The notes under the pieces were generated by a model. It had not been told where the DNA came from. It ran no database searches and worked only from the letters and a program-made list of their open reading frames with translations. From the NCBI GenBank assembly GCA_963816775.1, contig CAWFLX010000020.1, positions 186,001 to 250,000 on the forward strand: a stretch of 64,000 nucleotides of DNA, in the 5' to 3' direction. Positions 43,894 to 53,311 of the stretch are shown here, piece by piece (the stretch's first letter is position 1; each line of letters starts with the position of its first letter). This stretch comes from JAFAXD01 sp963816775. Its GTDB lineage: Bacteria > Pseudomonadota > Alphaproteobacteria > Rhizobiales > Xanthobacteraceae. The position numbers and the translations under genes are program-made.

Positions 43894-45942
43894 GTGCAGC
43901 AACCCGTGCAAAACCAGGCCACCGCATCCACGCTCGCCGTCCCAACCCGGGGGCGCGCCGCCCATGATCTCATGGCAAACGCGATTCGCGCCCTCGCCAT
44001 GGATGCGGTGGAGGCCGCGAAATCGGGCCATCCCGGCCTGCCGATGGGCGCGGCCGACATCGCAACCGTGCTGTTCACCCGCTTCCTGAAATTCGACCCG
44101 TCCGACCCGGCGTGGTCGGATCGCGATCGCTTCGTGCTCTCCGCCGGTCACGGCTCGATGCTGATCTACGCACTGCTTCACCTCCTCGGCTACGAGGCGG
44201 TGACCATCGAGGAGATCAAGCGCTTCCGCCAACTCGGCTCGAAGACCCCCGGGCACCCGGAGAATTTCGTGACGCCGGGCGTCGAGACCACGACCGGTCC
44301 GCTCGGCCAGGGCCTTGCCAATGCGGTCGGGATGGCGATTGCGGAGGCCCATCTCGCGGCCGAGTTCGGACGTGAGCTCGTTGACCACCGTACCTACGTG
44401 CTCGCATCCGACGGCGACCTGATGGAAGGAATCAGCCAGGAGGCGATCGCACTCGCCGGCCACCTGCGGCTCAACAAGTTGATTGTGCTGTTCGACGACA
44501 ACGGCATTTCAATCGACGGACCGTTGTCGCTCGCCAACTCGGTCGACCAGGTGAAACGCTTCGAAGCGGCCGGCTGGGCCGCGGTCCGGATTGACGGCCA
44601 CGATCCCGAAGCGATCGCGACCGCGATCGCACGCGCGCAGCAATCCGACCGTCCGAGTCTGATCGCCTGCCGCACCACCATCGGTTTCGGCGCGCCGACC
44701 AAAGCCGGTACCGAGAAAAGTCACGGCTCGCCGCTCGGCACCGATGAAATTGCCGGGACGCGCAACGCCCTGAACTGGTCGCATGCGCCGTTCGAGATCC
44801 CAGCCGAAACGCGAAGCGCATGGCGTGCGGCCGGCCAGCGCTCGCTCCCGTTACGAGCCGCCTGGGACAAACGCGTGGATACGCTCGCGGCTGACCGGCG
44901 CGCCGAGTTCACGCGCCGTATGCGCGGCGAGCTCCCCGCAGACAAGCTCGCCGCGGCGATCCAGGCCTTCAAGCAGAAGATTGTCGCGGTTCCTAAGGAG
45001 ATTGCGACGCGCGCAGCCTCGGAACTCACATTGGAAGTGCTCACCCCCGTGCTTCCGGAAATGATTGGAGGATCCGCCGACCTCACCGGCTCCAACAACA
45101 CCAGGCCGAAAGGCATGACGGCATTTTCCGCCAGTAATCCCGGCGGCCGCTTCATTCACTATGGGGTGCGCGAGCACGCAATGGCCTCCGCCATGAACGG
45201 CATGGCGCTGCACGGCGGCATCATTCCATATTCCGGCACGTTCCTGGTGTTCTCCGACTACTGCCGGCCTGCAATCCGATTGGCCGCACTCATGGGCGAA
45301 CGCGTCATCCATGTGATGACCCACGATTCGATCGGGCTCGGCGAGGACGGACCGACCCACCAGCCGGTCGAACATCTGGCGGCGCTGCGAGCGATCCCAA
45401 ACCTGTTGGTATTCCGGCCCTGCGACACGATCGAAACGATCGAATGCTGGCAATTGGCGCTGCAAGCGCGCGACCGCCCGAGTGTGCTTGCGCTGACGCG
45501 CCAGAACCTGCCGCTGTTGCGCAAGGACGCGGAGGCACGCAACCGCTGCGCGGCCGGCGCTTACGAGTTGCTCGCGGCCGAAAACGGCGCGGCACAAGTC
45601 ACGTTGTTTGCATCCGGCTCGGAAGTCGCAATTGCCGTCGAAGCGAGACGGCTTCTGGCCGCGCAGGGCATCCCGGCGCGCGTGGTATCGGTGCCGTGCT
45701 TCGAGTTGCTGGCGGCCGCCGACCTGGATGCGCGCCGCGACGTAATCGGTAATAGCGCGGTCAAAGTCGCGGTCGAGGCCGCGGTCCGCCAAGGCTGGGA
45801 CGCGATCATCGGTTCCGACGGTGTTTTTGTCGGGATGAGCGGATTCGGGGCCAGTGCACCCTATAAGGAACTCTTCAGCCAGTTCGGCATTACGCCCGAG
45901 AAGGTGGCAGAAGCCGCACGGTTCAAATTGCGCGGGCGTTGA
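43894..45942 (+). CDS. tkt: transketolase
   Basis: 682 residues from GTG 43894; GTG 43906 is an equally possible start. ThDP motif GDGDLMEGISQEAIALAGH...LIVLFDDN, with substrate residues in KSGHPGLPMGAADIA and DSIGLGEDGPTHQPVEHLA. It transfers two-carbon units between pentose, tetrose and triose phosphates. It leads the tkt-gap-pgk-fba group on the plus strand, with about 190 bp and a hairpin repeat before gap. Confidence 0.97.
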   Translation: MQQPVQNQATASTLAVPTRGRAAHDLMANAIRALAMDAVEAAKSGHPGLPMGAADIATVLFTRFLKFDPSDPAWSDRDRFVLSAGHGSMLIYALLHLLGYEAVTIEEIKRFRQLGSKTPGHPENFVTPGVETTTGPLGQGLANAVGMAIAEAHLAAEFGRELVDHRTYVLASDGDLMEGISQEAIALAGHLRLNKLIVLFDDNGISIDGPLSLANSVDQVKRFEAAGWAAVRIDGHDPEAIATAIARAQQSDRPSLIACRTTIGFGAPTKAGTEKSHGSPLGTDEIAGTRNALNWSHAPFEIPAETRSAWRAAGQRSLPLRAAWDKRVDTLAADRRAEFTRRMRGELPADKLAAAIQAFKQKIVAVPKEIATRAASELTLEVLTPVLPEMIGGSADLTGSNNTRPKGMTAFSASNPGGRFIHYGVREHAMASAMNGMALHGGIIPYSGTFLVFSDYCRPAIRLAALMGERVIHVMTHDSIGLGEDGPTHQPVEHLAALRAIPNLLVFRPCDTIETIECWQLALQARDRPSVLALTRQNLPLLRKDAEARNRCAAGAYELLAAENGAAQVTLFASGSEVAIAVEARRLLAAQGIPARVVSVPCFELLAAADLDARRDVIGNSAVKVAVEAAVRQGWDAIIGSDGVFVGMSGFGASAPYKELFSQFGITPEKVAEAARFKLRGR

Positions 45943-46020
45943 CTATCTAAGTATCAGAGTGTGTGCAGTGTTGGGCATTCTGCCGCAAAGATGATACCAA
46001 CGCGCTGCCCTTTATCGTCG

Positions 46021-46041
46021 TGGCCGGACCAGGTCCGGCCA
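46021..46041. repeat. perfect hairpin repeat between tkt and gap
   Basis: tggccggacc-a-ggtccggcca, 10-bp perfect arms around one base. It resembles one half of the paired-hairpin repeat at 19827-19913 (shared context cgtc(g/a)tg...ccatcca). It could also act as a partial terminator between tkt and gap. Confidence 0.55.
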
Positions 46042-46134
46042 TCCACGTTCATGCTCGCGCGCGCAGGTACGCTTGCGGTCAGGCGCGCACGGACAATCGG
46101 GTTGCTGGAACAATCGCGTTAAGGAGTGAACAGA

Positions 46135-47142
46135 ATGTCCACCCGGGTTGCCATCAATGGATTTGGCCGCATCGGCCGCAACGTCCTGCGCGCGATCATA
46201 GAGGGTGGGCGCAAAGACATCGTAGTGGTCGCGATCAACGATCTCGCGCCGGTTGAGACCAATGCGCATCTGCTGCGCTTCGACTCGATCCACGGGAGGT
46301 TCCCCGGCGAGGTCAAGGTCGACAGCGACAGCATCGATTGCGGCACCGGCCCCATCAAGGTGACCGCCATCAAGGACCCCACGCAGTTGCCCTGGCGGGA
46401 GCTCGACATCGATGTCGCGCTCGAATGCACCGGCATTTTCACATCGAAAGACAGGGCTTCGGCGCACCTTAAAGCTGGCGCCAAAGCCGTGCTGGTCTCG
46501 GCGCCTGCCGACGGCGTCGATCTCACGGTGGTCTATGGGGTCAACCACGATAAGCTGACGAAGCAACACGTCGTGGTGTCGAACGCCTCATGCACGACCA
46601 ATTGCCTCGCGCCGGTCGCGAAAGTGCTGCACGACGCGGTCGGGATCGAGAAGGGTTTCATGACCACGGTGCACTCTTACACCAACGATCAGCCCTCGCT
46701 CGATCAGGTGCACAAGGATCTCTACCGGGCGCGCGCCGCCGCCCTCAACATGATCCCGACCTCGACCGGGGCTGCGAAGGCCGTGGGCCTCGTGCTGCCC
46801 GAGCTCAACGGCAAGCTCGACGGCGTCGCGATCCGCGTCCCGACGCCGAACGTGTCGCTGATCGATTTCAAATTCGTCGCCAAGCGCGCAACCACCAAGG
46901 ACGAGATCAACGCCGCCGTGAAACGCGCGGCCGAGCAGCAGCTCAAAGGCATTCTCAGCTACACCGACGCGCCCAACGTTTCGCACGACTTCAACCACGA
47001 TCCACACTCCTCGATTTTTCACATGGATCAGACCAAGGTGATGGATGGAAATTTCGTGCGCGTCATGTCGTGGTACGACAACGAGTGGGGATTTTCGAAC
47101 CGCATGGTCGACACCGCCGTCGCCATGGGAAAGCTGGTCTGA
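46135..47142 (+). CDS. gap: glyceraldehyde-3-phosphate dehydrogenase, type I
   Basis: 335 residues from ATG 46135 with AAGGAG eight bases upstream. NAD-binding INGFGRIGRNVLRA, catalytic Cys in SNASCTTNCLAP and C-terminal SWYDNEWGFSNRM. It interconverts glyceraldehyde-3-phosphate and 1,3-bisphosphoglycerate. It is followed by pgk after 50 bp. Confidence 0.97.
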   Translation: MSTRVAINGFGRIGRNVLRAIIEGGRKDIVVVAINDLAPVETNAHLLRFDSIHGRFPGEVKVDSDSIDCGTGPIKVTAIKDPTQLPWRELDIDVALECTGIFTSKDRASAHLKAGAKAVLVSAPADGVDLTVVYGVNHDKLTKQHVVVSNASCTTNCLAPVAKVLHDAVGIEKGFMTTVHSYTNDQPSLDQVHKDLYRARAAALNMIPTSTGAAKAVGLVLPELNGKLDGVAIRVPTPNVSLIDFKFVAKRATTKDEINAAVKRAAEQQLKGILSYTDAPNVSHDFNHDPHSSIFHMDQTKVMDGNFVRVMSWYDNEWGFSNRMVDTAVAMGKLV

Positions 47143-47192
47143 GGCTCGACGCGGACAAGCCGTGCCGGGCTGACACCTCGCCGGACGATGAG

Positions 47193-48443
47193 ATGACCGG
47201 GTTTCGCACGCTCGATCAGGCCGACCTCAAGGGCAAGCGCGTGCTCCTGCGCGTCGATCTCAACGTGCCCATGGAGAACGGCCGCGTCAGCGATGCCACG
47301 CGCATCGAACGCCATGCACCCACGATCACCGAGATCGCCGACCGGGGCGGCAAGGTGATCCTGCTGTCGCATTTCGGTCGCCCAAAAGGGCGGGATCCCA
47401 ACCAATCGCTGCGGCCGGTCGCTGCCGAAGTCGCCAAGATCAGTGGGCGTCCGGTCGCGTTTGCCGAGGATTGCGTTGGACCAGCCGCCGAAGCCGCCAT
47501 CGCCCGCATGCGCGACGGCGATGTCCTCTGCCTGGAGAACACGCGTTTCTACAAGGAAGAAGAAGCCAACGATCCCGCCTTCGCTCGGAAGCTCGCAGCA
47601 TTGGGCGACGTTTTCGTCAATGACGCGTTTTCCGCCGCGCATCGCGCGCACGCTTCGACCACCGGGATCGTGACCGAATCCAAGCTGCCCGCATATGCCG
47701 GCCGGGCCATGCAGGCGGAGCTTGAAGCGCTGACCCATGCGCTGGAAACGCCGGCCCGGCCCGTTGCGGCGATCGTCGGCGGCGCCAAGGTTTCGAGCAA
47801 GCTCGACCTTCTGGGCAACCTGTTGGCCAAGGTCGACGTGCTGATCATCGGCGGCGGCATGGCCAATACATTTCTGGCCGCGCTCGGAAAGCCGATCGGA
47901 ACATCGCTGGCCGAGCGCGAGCTGGTGCCGACCGCACGCGACATCATGGACAAGGCCAAGAGTCTCGGCCGCGAGATCATCCTGCCGCTCGACGTCGTGG
48001 TTGCACAGAAATTCGAGGCGCACGCGCCCTCCAAGGTGGTCGACGTCGACCAGGTCGGCGCAAACGACATGATCCTCGACATCGGCCCGCACAGCATCGA
48101 GCATGTCGTGTCCGCGCTGGCGCGCGCAAAGACGCTGGTTTGGAACGGTCCGTTCGGCGCCTTCGAAAAAGAGCCGTTCGACAACGGCACGATCGAGGTG
48201 GCCGAAGCAGCCGCCGAGCTCACGCAGGCGGGCAAGCTCATTTCGGTCGCCGGCGGCGGCGATACTGTGGCTGCGCTCAATGCCGCCGGGGTCACCGATC
48301 GGTTCACTTATGTGTCGGCGGCGGGTGGAGCCTTCCTGGAATGGCTCGAAGGCAAAGTGTTGCCCGGGGTCGAGGTGCTGCGGGCGCAATCCGGGCACGG
48401 CACTGAGCGGCAACGTCAGACGCGAGCGGTAGGTACCGCATGA
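47193..48443 (+). CDS. pgk: phosphoglycerate kinase
   Basis: 416 residues from ATG 47193; upstream frame extensions are shadows of gap. N-terminal KRVLLRVDLNVPMENGRVSD, substrate loop LLSHFGRPKGRD, ATP-binding IGGGMANTFLAA and GGGDTVAALN. It makes ATP from 1,3-bisphosphoglycerate. About 18 residues after GKVLPGVEVLR are an unusual hydrophilic extension. A weak ribosome-binding site suggests coupling to gap. Confidence 0.97.
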   Translation: MTGFRTLDQADLKGKRVLLRVDLNVPMENGRVSDATRIERHAPTITEIADRGGKVILLSHFGRPKGRDPNQSLRPVAAEVAKISGRPVAFAEDCVGPAAEAAIARMRDGDVLCLENTRFYKEEEANDPAFARKLAALGDVFVNDAFSAAHRAHASTTGIVTESKLPAYAGRAMQAELEALTHALETPARPVAAIVGGAKVSSKLDLLGNLLAKVDVLIIGGGMANTFLAALGKPIGTSLAERELVPTARDIMDKAKSLGREIILPLDVVVAQKFEAHAPSKVVDVDQVGANDMILDIGPHSIEHVVSALARAKTLVWNGPFGAFEKEPFDNGTIEVAEAAAELTQAGKLISVAGGGDTVAALNAAGVTDRFTYVSAAGGAFLEWLEGKVLPGVEVLRAQSGHGTERQRQTRAVGTA

Positions 48444-48459
48444 CGATGAGGAGAATGAG

Positions 48460-49485
48460 ATGAACCTCGCAGAATTGCACAAGATCGCCTGCGCGATGGT
48501 GGCACCCGGCAAGGGCATCCTGGCGGCCGACGAATCCTCCAGTACGATCAAGAAACGCTTCGACGCGATCGGGGTCGAATCGACCGCCGATAGCCGGCGC
48601 GATTACCGCGAACTGCTGTTCCGCTCGAGCGAGGCAATGTCTAAATACGTATCCGGCGTCATTCTCTACGACGAGACCATCCGGCAGAAAGCCAAGGACG
48701 GCACCGCACTGGTGGCGTTGATCCAGCAGTCGGGCGCTATTCCGGGCATCAAGGTCGACAAGGGCTCCAAGCCGCTTGCGGCCTGCCCCGGCGAGCAGGT
48801 GACGGAAGGTCTCGACGGTCTGCGCGAGCGGCTGATCGAATATCGCGAGCTCGGTGCCAGGTTTGCCAAGTGGCGGGCGGTCATCGATATCGGCCCGGGA
48901 ATTCCATCCCACACCTGCATTGTCGCCAACGCGCATGCGCTCGGCCGCTACGCGGCGCTGTGTCAGGAGCAGGATATCGTTCCGATTGTGGAGCCTGAAG
49001 TTCTGATGGACGGCGCGCACGACATGGATCGTTGCTATCAGGTCTCGGAATTCGTCCTCAAGGAGACGTTCGAGCAGTTATACGAACAACGCATCGCGCT
49101 CGAGGGCATGGTGCTCAAGCCGAACATGGTCGTTCCCGGCAAAAAGTCCGGTCAGCGCGCTTCGGTTGAAGAGGTCGCGGAGCGGACACTGAAGCTCTTG
49201 AAGAATTGCGTGCCGCCGGCGGTGCCTGGAATTGCATTTCTGTCGGGCGGCCAGTCGGATGAGGAGGCGACCGCGCACCTCGACGCGATGAACAGGCTTG
49301 GCGAATTGCCCTGGCACCTGACCTTCTCCTACGGCCGCGCCCTGCAAGCCGCACCGCAGAAGGCTTGGAGCGGAAAAAGCGAGAACGTGGCGGCTGCCCA
49401 GCGCGCTTTTATACATCGGGCGCGGATGAATGGCCTCGCGGCGCTTGGCCAATGGAAAGCCGACCTCGAGCGTAGGGCCGCCTGA
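48460..49485 (+). CDS. fbaB: fructose-bisphosphate aldolase, class I
   Basis: 341 residues, GAGGAG before the ATG. Class I (Schiff-base) aldolase signatures: GKGILAADESSSTIKKRF, VPIVEPEVLMDG, and the active-site lysine in LEGMVLKPNMVVPG. It splits fructose-1,6-bisphosphate without a metal. It closes the tkt-gap-pgk-fba group. Confidence 0.95.
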   Translation: MNLAELHKIACAMVAPGKGILAADESSSTIKKRFDAIGVESTADSRRDYRELLFRSSEAMSKYVSGVILYDETIRQKAKDGTALVALIQQSGAIPGIKVDKGSKPLAACPGEQVTEGLDGLRERLIEYRELGARFAKWRAVIDIGPGIPSHTCIVANAHALGRYAALCQEQDIVPIVEPEVLMDGAHDMDRCYQVSEFVLKETFEQLYEQRIALEGMVLKPNMVVPGKKSGQRASVEEVAERTLKLLKNCVPPAVPGIAFLSGGQSDEEATAHLDAMNRLGELPWHLTFSYGRALQAAPQKAWSGKSENVAAAQRAFIHRARMNGLAALGQWKADLERRAA

Positions 49486-49621
49486 GTCTCAGCGCGCTCC
49501 CGCCGGTTTCGATTGGTCGGGCTCGCGGTTAAGGGCTGGCTCGACTTTGCCGGTGCGCGACCGCGCGGTTTTGGACTTGTTGCTCCCAATTCCGCCCGAA
49601 TGCGGCGACAATCGATGAGCC

Positions 49622-50260
49622 ATGTCGCCTCGCCCAGCAGCATCCCGTCGGGAGCCCAGACTCTACCTGGTGACAGCTCCGTTCGCCGACCCGGCTGCCA
49701 TGCTCGATCAGCTGAAAGCCGTGCTTGGCGCGACCGACGTCGCCGCGGTGTTGTTGCGGCTCGCCGCCGGGGACGATCGCGCGCTGATCAATAGGATCAA
49801 GGCAATCGCTCCGACCGTGCAAGACAGCGGCGCCGCCTTGCTGATCGACGAGCGCGCCGACCTCGCTGCACGCGCCGGCGCCGATGGAGCCCATCTGAGC
49901 GGCAGCGCGGCGTTGCTGTCTGCGGTGTCGGCGCTCAAGCCGCAGCGCATCGCCGGCGCCGGTCGTTTGCTGACCCGGCATGATGCGATGCTCGCCGCCG
50001 AGGCCGGCGCAGACTATGTCATGATCGGCGAGCCTGATTCGGAGGGCCGCCGGCCGTCACTGCCCGCAATTGTGGAGCGGGTTGCGTGGTGGTCGGAACT
50101 GTTCGAAATTCCTTGTGTCGCCTATGCGGAGCAATTCGACGAAATGGGCGAACTATGCGCGGCGGGGGCAGATTTCATTGCCATCGGGGACGCGGCATTC
50201 GCCGACCCGCAGGGATGCGCGCTCGCATTGTCGGACGCGCGGCGTCGGATTGCCGCATGA
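49622..50260 (+). CDS. ThiE/TenI-like TIM-barrel protein (divergent thiamine phosphate synthase family)
   Basis: 212 residues. The fold signature of the ThiE family is visible (RLYLVTAPFADP, LIDERADLAARAGADGAHL, GADYVMIGEP). Canonical active-site segments are altered: HLGQ is HLSG, and the TPTK phosphate loop is SEGRRPS. A true thiamine phosphate synthase activity is therefore uncertain. It sits between fba and a Sel1-repeat gene, and its TGA overlaps the next ATG (ATGA). Confidence 0.75.
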   Translation: MSPRPAASRREPRLYLVTAPFADPAAMLDQLKAVLGATDVAAVLLRLAAGDDRALINRIKAIAPTVQDSGAALLIDERADLAARAGADGAHLSGSAALLSAVSALKPQRIAGAGRLLTRHDAMLAAEAGADYVMIGEPDSEGRRPSLPAIVERVAWWSELFEIPCVAYAEQFDEMGELCAAGADFIAIGDAAFADPQGCALALSDARRRIAA

Positions 50261-51342
50261 GATCCACTCGCCGATCGCTCGCCGGTGTGCTTGTCGCGGC
50301 CGCGGCGCTGCTCTGCGTGAGCGAAATAACGTACGCGCAGTTGCAGATCCCGCCAGAGTTGAAGCCGTCTGAGGCAAAGCCGGCACCACCGCCCCCCAAG
50401 AAGCCTGCCAAGCCGCCAACGCCCAAGCCTGCGGCCGCGAAGCCCGCGCCCGCCAAGCCGGCAGAACCCGCCAAGGCCGCGGCATCAAACATTCCACCCG
50501 ACCTCGCCTATGGTGCGTTCCAGCGCGGTTATTTCCTGACCGCGTTCAACGAGGCCACCAAGCGCATCGAGGCGACCGGCGACCGCAAGGCAATGACGCT
50601 GCTCGGAGAACTCTATGCCAACGGCTTGGGAATTCCGAAAAGCGATACCAAAGCCGCCGAATGGTACAAGCTGGCGTCCGACCGCGGCGATCCGGATGCG
50701 ATGTTTGCGCTCGCCATGTTCAACATCAGTGGACGCGGCGGACTGACCGATCGCAACGAGGCCGTCAGGTTACTTGCGGCGTCCGCCAAGCTCGGAAATG
50801 CGCCTGCCGCCTATGATCTCGGTCTGCTGTATCTCGAGGGGCGCCAGTTTCCTCAGGACTTTGCGCGCGCTGCCGAACTTTTTAGGAGCGCCGCACAGGC
50901 CGGCAGTTCGGAAGCGATGTACGCGCTTGCAACGCTCTACAAGGAAGGCCGCGGCGTTGCGAAAGACGACAACGAAGCCGCGCGTCTGCTGGGCGCCTCG
51001 GCCCTCGCTGACAATATCGATGCCGAGGTCGAATACGGGATCGCGCTGTTCAACGGCACCGGGGTCGGCAAGGATGAAGCGGCGGCCGCGCGCATTTTGC
51101 GACGTGCCGCGCTGAGGGGAAGCCCAATTGCCCAGAACCGCCTGGCCCGCATGTTGGCCACCGGCCGGGGCACTACGGCTGATCCGGTCGCGGCGATCAA
51201 ATGGCACATGATCGCCAAGGCCGGCGGCCTGGGCGACACATTCCTCGACGAGTTCGCCAGCAAGCAAAGTGCCGAAACGCGCGCGGCCGGTGAAGCCGCT
51301 GCCAAACCGTGGCTCCAGGTCATCGCACTCTCCCGCTCTTGA
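50257..51342 (+). CDS. exported Sel1-repeat (TPR-like) protein
   Basis: 361 residues from ATG 50257, overlapping the previous stop by 4 bp. A signal peptide ends ITYAQ; then a Lys/Pro/Ala-rich linker (KKPAKPPTPKPAAAKPAPAK) to about residue 80, then about six Sel1 repeats (LGELYANGLGIPKSDTKAAE, LATLYKEGRGVAKDDNEAAR and others). Such solenoids mediate protein contacts in the periplasm. Probably translated together with the ThiE-like gene. Confidence 0.9.
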   Translation: MRSTRRSLAGVLVAAAALLCVSEITYAQLQIPPELKPSEAKPAPPPPKKPAKPPTPKPAAAKPAPAKPAEPAKAAASNIPPDLAYGAFQRGYFLTAFNEATKRIEATGDRKAMTLLGELYANGLGIPKSDTKAAEWYKLASDRGDPDAMFALAMFNISGRGGLTDRNEAVRLLAASAKLGNAPAAYDLGLLYLEGRQFPQDFARAAELFRSAAQAGSSEAMYALATLYKEGRGVAKDDNEAARLLGASALADNIDAEVEYGIALFNGTGVGKDEAAAARILRRAALRGSPIAQNRLARMLATGRGTTADPVAAIKWHMIAKAGGLGDTFLDEFASKQSAETRAAGEAAAKPWLQVIALSRS

Positions 51343-51374
51343 CGCCTGCCCGCGCGGCGGGCAGACCGGACCGC

Positions 51375-52163
51375 ATGCTCAGGTCGGCGCTGCTCAACGT
51401 GATGATCGCCGCGGCGCGCAAGGCCGCGCGCAGTCTCACGCGTGACTTCGGCGAGGTCGAGCACCTGCAGGTCTCGCTCAAGGGGCCGGGCAATTTCGTC
51501 AGTGCCGCCGATCATCGCGCCGAGAAGATTCTGCGCGAGGAGCTGGCCCGGGCGCGGCCCGGCTATGGCTTCCTCGGAGAGGAAGGCGGCCGCCACGAGG
51601 GAACCGATAAGACCCACACCTGGATCGTCGATCCGCTCGATGGGACGACGAACTTCCTGCATGGCATCCCCCAGTTTTGCGTCTCGATCGGGCTCGAACG
51701 CGAAAGCACGGTGATCGCCGGCGTAATCTATAATCCGGTGACCGATGAGCTCTTCACCGGCGAACGCGGAAAGGGCGCTTTCCTCAACGATCAGCGTCTG
51801 CGCGTCGCCGCCCGCAGGCAGTTATCCGATGCGGTGTTTGCCTGCGGATTGCCGCACCGAGGCCGCGGCGATCTGGCGCTGTTTCGCAAGGAGTTCGAGG
51901 TGGTCCAGGATAAGGTGGCCGGACTTCGCCGCTTTGGTTCGGCGGCGCTCGATCTCGCCTGGGTCGCAACCGGTCGCGTCGACGCCTATTGGGAACGCAA
52001 CTTGTCGCCCTGGGACATGGCTGCTGGCATCTTGCTGGTGCGCGAAGCGGGAGGATTTGTGAGCGACCTCGCTGGCGGCGAAGCCATGTTCGGCACCGGT
52101 TCGATCGTCGCCGGGAACGAGACGATGCATCATCAGCTGCTCGAGTTGCTCACCGGTATCTAG
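51375..52163 (+). CDS. inositol monophosphatase family protein (SuhB/CysQ type)
   Basis: 262 residues from ATG 51375. Mg-binding and catalytic motifs: GFLGEEGG, WIVDPLDGTTNFLHG and SPWDMAAGILLVREAGG. Members dephosphorylate inositol-1-phosphate, sugar phosphates or PAP; SuhB also assists rRNA transcription. It is 32 bp downstream of the Sel1 gene. Confidence 0.93.
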   Translation: MLRSALLNVMIAAARKAARSLTRDFGEVEHLQVSLKGPGNFVSAADHRAEKILREELARARPGYGFLGEEGGRHEGTDKTHTWIVDPLDGTTNFLHGIPQFCVSIGLERESTVIAGVIYNPVTDELFTGERGKGAFLNDQRLRVAARRQLSDAVFACGLPHRGRGDLALFRKEFEVVQDKVAGLRRFGSAALDLAWVATGRVDAYWERNLSPWDMAAGILLVREAGGFVSDLAGGEAMFGTGSIVAGNETMHHQLLELLTGI

Positions 52164-52274
52164 TTGCGGAGCAGTTGATCCGGATGGACTTCGCTGAACG
52201 ATATCCCCGAATCGGGTAGGACTGAGTTGGGGGCCGAAAACGTCGCAGATGGCGGGTTACGTCAAGCCCTGCCT

Positions 52275-53309
52275 ATGTCATATTCGGTGGCTCCAGAGCC
52301 TGTGCCCATGGCAAGCCGAGATCACGATATCGATCCGTTCAAACTTTCATCGCCCCGGATTTTCCTGGTCCGGATGCTGGTGTTTCTCGTCCTGCTGGCG
52401 CTGCTGGCATTCATCCTCTATCGCCAGATCTGGCAGGCCTTCCTGGCGAACCCAGGCCTCAACGCGCTTATCATCGGCGTGCTGTTGATCGGCATCATCC
52501 TGTCGTTTCGCCAAGTGCTGCGGCTGTTTCCGGAAATCACCTGGGTCAATGGTTTTCGACTGGCTGATCCGGGTCTCGCGCGCGGCCGTGCGCCGGTCCT
52601 GCTCGCGCCGATGGCGTCGATCCTAGGTGACCGTGGCGGCCGCACGGCGATCTCGCCGCAGATCATGCGGAGCCTGTTGGATTCGATCGCCACACGGCTC
52701 GACGAGGCGCGCGATACGTCGCGTTACATGACCGGCCTTTTGGTGTTTCTCGGCCTGCTCGGCACGTTCTGGGGTTTGATCGAAACCGTCGGCTCGGTCG
52801 GCGGCGTGATTCAGAACTTGAAGGTCGGCGGTGACGCGGCGGCCATGTTTGACTCGCTTCGCGATGGGCTGGCGGCCCCGCTCGGCGGCATGGGCATTTC
52901 GTTTTCGTCCTCGCTGTTCGGGCTTGCGGGCTCGCTGGTGCTTGGGTTTCTCGACTTGCAGTCGGGCCAGGCCCAGAACCGGTTCTACATCGATCTGGAA
53001 GACTGGCTTTCAACCACAGTGCAGGACCTAGTCGGCGAAACCCCGGCAGCGGCCGTAAGTTCGGGCGCAATGAGCGCCGAGGTTCGCAACGCACTCGATC
53101 GGATGCACGACGTGATTGTCGAAACCGGATCGAGCAAGGCCGCCACCAATGCCATGGCCAATCTGGCAGAAGCGATCCAGGGCATGGTTCACCACATGCG
53201 CCAGGAGCAGCAGTTGATCCGCAGCTGGGCCGACGCCCAGGCCGAGCAGAACAACGAAATGAAGCGGCTCCTGGAAATCATCGCCCGTGAGAGTACTCGG
53301 AGCAATTGA
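52275..53309 (+). CDS. MotA/TolQ/ExbB-like proton channel protein
   Basis: 344 residues from ATG 52275 (ATG 52308 is also possible). TM segments near residues 28-48, 56-76, ~155-175 and ~205-235; the second pair reads LVFLGLLGTFWGLIETVGSV and SLFGLAGSLVLGFLDL, the channel core seen in MotA/TolQ/ExbB. A long cytoplasmic helix rich in Gln and Met follows. The adjacent OmpA/MotB-like gene starts 2 bp after the stop. The pair should make a proton-driven, wall-anchored complex of unknown job. Confidence 0.88.
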   Translation: MSYSVAPEPVPMASRDHDIDPFKLSSPRIFLVRMLVFLVLLALLAFILYRQIWQAFLANPGLNALIIGVLLIGIILSFRQVLRLFPEITWVNGFRLADPGLARGRAPVLLAPMASILGDRGGRTAISPQIMRSLLDSIATRLDEARDTSRYMTGLLVFLGLLGTFWGLIETVGSVGGVIQNLKVGGDAAAMFDSLRDGLAAPLGGMGISFSSSLFGLAGSLVLGFLDLQSGQAQNRFYIDLEDWLSTTVQDLVGETPAAAVSSGAMSAEVRNALDRMHDVIVETGSSKAATNAMANLAEAIQGMVHHMRQEQQLIRSWADAQAEQNNEMKRLLEIIARESTRSN

Positions 53310-53311
53310 AC

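Noticed and set aside
43894..49485. Calvin-cycle (cbb) operon
   Set aside because: tkt, gap, pgk and fba are present, but there is no rubisco, phosphoribulokinase or CbbR, so this is ordinary central carbon metabolism.
49486..49621. TPP riboswitch before the ThiE-like gene
   Set aside because: The leader is short and I could not find the conserved thi-box segments.
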